DNA from: Cytophagales bacterium
GTDB lineage: Bacteria; Bacteroidota; Bacteroidia; Cytophagales; Cyclobacteriaceae
Assembly: GCA_003500135.1 (NCBI GenBank)
Contig: DNTA01000145.1
Span: forward strand, 1 to 6,164
Length of the DNA stretch: 6,164 bases
Direction: 5' to 3'
Shown here: positions 5,713-6,164 of the stretch, piece by piece
How the letters are laid out: each line of letters starts with the position of its first letter
Position numbering within the stretch: the stretch's first letter is position 1
The notes under the pieces: model-generated
Databases searched by the model: none
Told to the model about the DNA's origin: nothing
The model's input: the letters and a program-made list of their open reading frames with translations, nothing else
Translations under genes and position numbers: made by a program

Positions 5713-6164
5713 TCACCTATTCGATGCCTTTGCCAAATAATTTGTAGTATAAAATACTTCTAATGAATGATGGTATTGCTTGATAGGTATAACGCCATTT
5801 TTTAATATCCTACCGATCTCATATCCATGATTGGTTAGAAAATCAAAAATATCTTTAAAGAAAACCCTTGAGTAAATGTTACTGATACCAAACTCAAACT
5901 GGATATATTTAATTTTATGTTCTTGCAACATACGTACTGCCCCTTGAAGACATCTCAATTCGTGTCCCTCCACATCAATTTTCAGAAAGTCTATATGATC
6001 GATTGTATGCTCATTGCAATAATCATCAAGTGTATTCAACCTAATCATTTCTGAGGCATCAGACTTTTCAGATTTATAAATTGAAGCATAATCACTACCT
6101 AAATCACTCTTATATAAGACTAATTCCTCTTTATTGTTGCTAAGTCCGAAGTTATTTAAAATTA
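5713..6164 (-). CDS. FkbM family methyltransferase, partial (N-terminus outside the window)
   Basis: The frame is open from the right edge: residues before the ATG at 6048 read NNFGLSNNKEELVLYKSD and match the stretch that follows the SAM-binding core in FkbM proteins, so 6048 is an internal methionine and not the start. About 150 residues are visible. They contain the family hallmark KIDVEGHE with LQGAVRML, then IQFEFG, the equivalent of the late strand IIELN in the FkbM protein at 1921-2799. The SAM motif I (DVGAN-like) must lie beyond the window. This is a second, clearly different FkbM enzyme of the same cluster, so the two probably methylate different positions or sugars. It ends 40 bp before the GT2 gene. 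Confidence 0.88.
   Translation of the reverse strand, partial: ILNNFGLSNNKEELVLYKSDLGSDYASIYKSEKSDASEMIRLNTLDDYCNEHTIDHIDFLKIDVEGHELRCLQGAVRMLQEHKIKYIQFEFGISNIYSRVFFKDIFDFLTNHGYEIGRILKNGVIPIKQYHHSLEVFYTTNYLAKASNR

Noticed and set aside
6046..6048. ATG at 6048 as the start of the right-edge FkbM gene
   Set aside because: The frame stays open to the edge and the upstream residues match the FkbM family, so it is an internal methionine.

Overview
The window is about 6.2 kb of surface-polysaccharide (capsule, O-antigen or exopolysaccharide) biosynthesis DNA. The organism is most likely a member of the Bacteroidota. That assignment is inference and rests on AT-rich coding sequence, mostly absent Shine-Dalgarno signals, a Bacteroidota-style split of glycosyltransferases and FkbM methyltransferases, and a four-helix-bundle (23S rRNA intervening-sequence protein family) gene. 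Every supported gene lies on the minus strand, so the window reads from right to left in transcription order.

Layout in transcription order: a partial FkbM methyltransferase that runs off the right edge (5713 to beyond 6164); a GT-A family 2 glycosyltransferase (4761-5672); a class I SAM methyltransferase of the Methyltransf_24 type (4015-4761); a GT-B, GT4-like glycosyltransferase (2792-4018); a complete FkbM methyltransferase (1921-2799); a second GT4-like glycosyltransferase broken into an N-terminal half (1292-1924) and a C-terminal half (481-1320); and a four-helix-bundle protein (79-423). Apart from a 40-bp gap after the first gene, the glycan genes overlap by 1 to 8 bp, so they look like one co-transcribed, translationally coupled operon whose promoter lies outside the window. 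Together they would transfer and O-methylate sugars of an extracellular glycan. Substrates cannot be read from sequence.

The unusual part is the left third. Short GTGAA-type repeats with a 15-bp period occur in two places, each as inverted arms. One pair (about 6-44 and 465-494) flanks the four-helix-bundle gene. The other pair (about 1151-1222 and 1246-1360) sits inside the glycosyltransferase, close to the junction of its two Rossmann domains, and encloses only about 23 bp of AT-rich DNA. The second looks like an empty or minimal version of the first. Seven 15-bp (five-codon) units in the right-hand arm keep the glycosyltransferase frame, but one 10-bp interruption (1306-1315) shifts it, so the protein is read as two overlapping pieces. 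This is the best candidate in the window for an undescribed system: a repeat-bounded cassette that resembles the intervening sequences of bacterial 23S rRNA but sits in protein-coding DNA.
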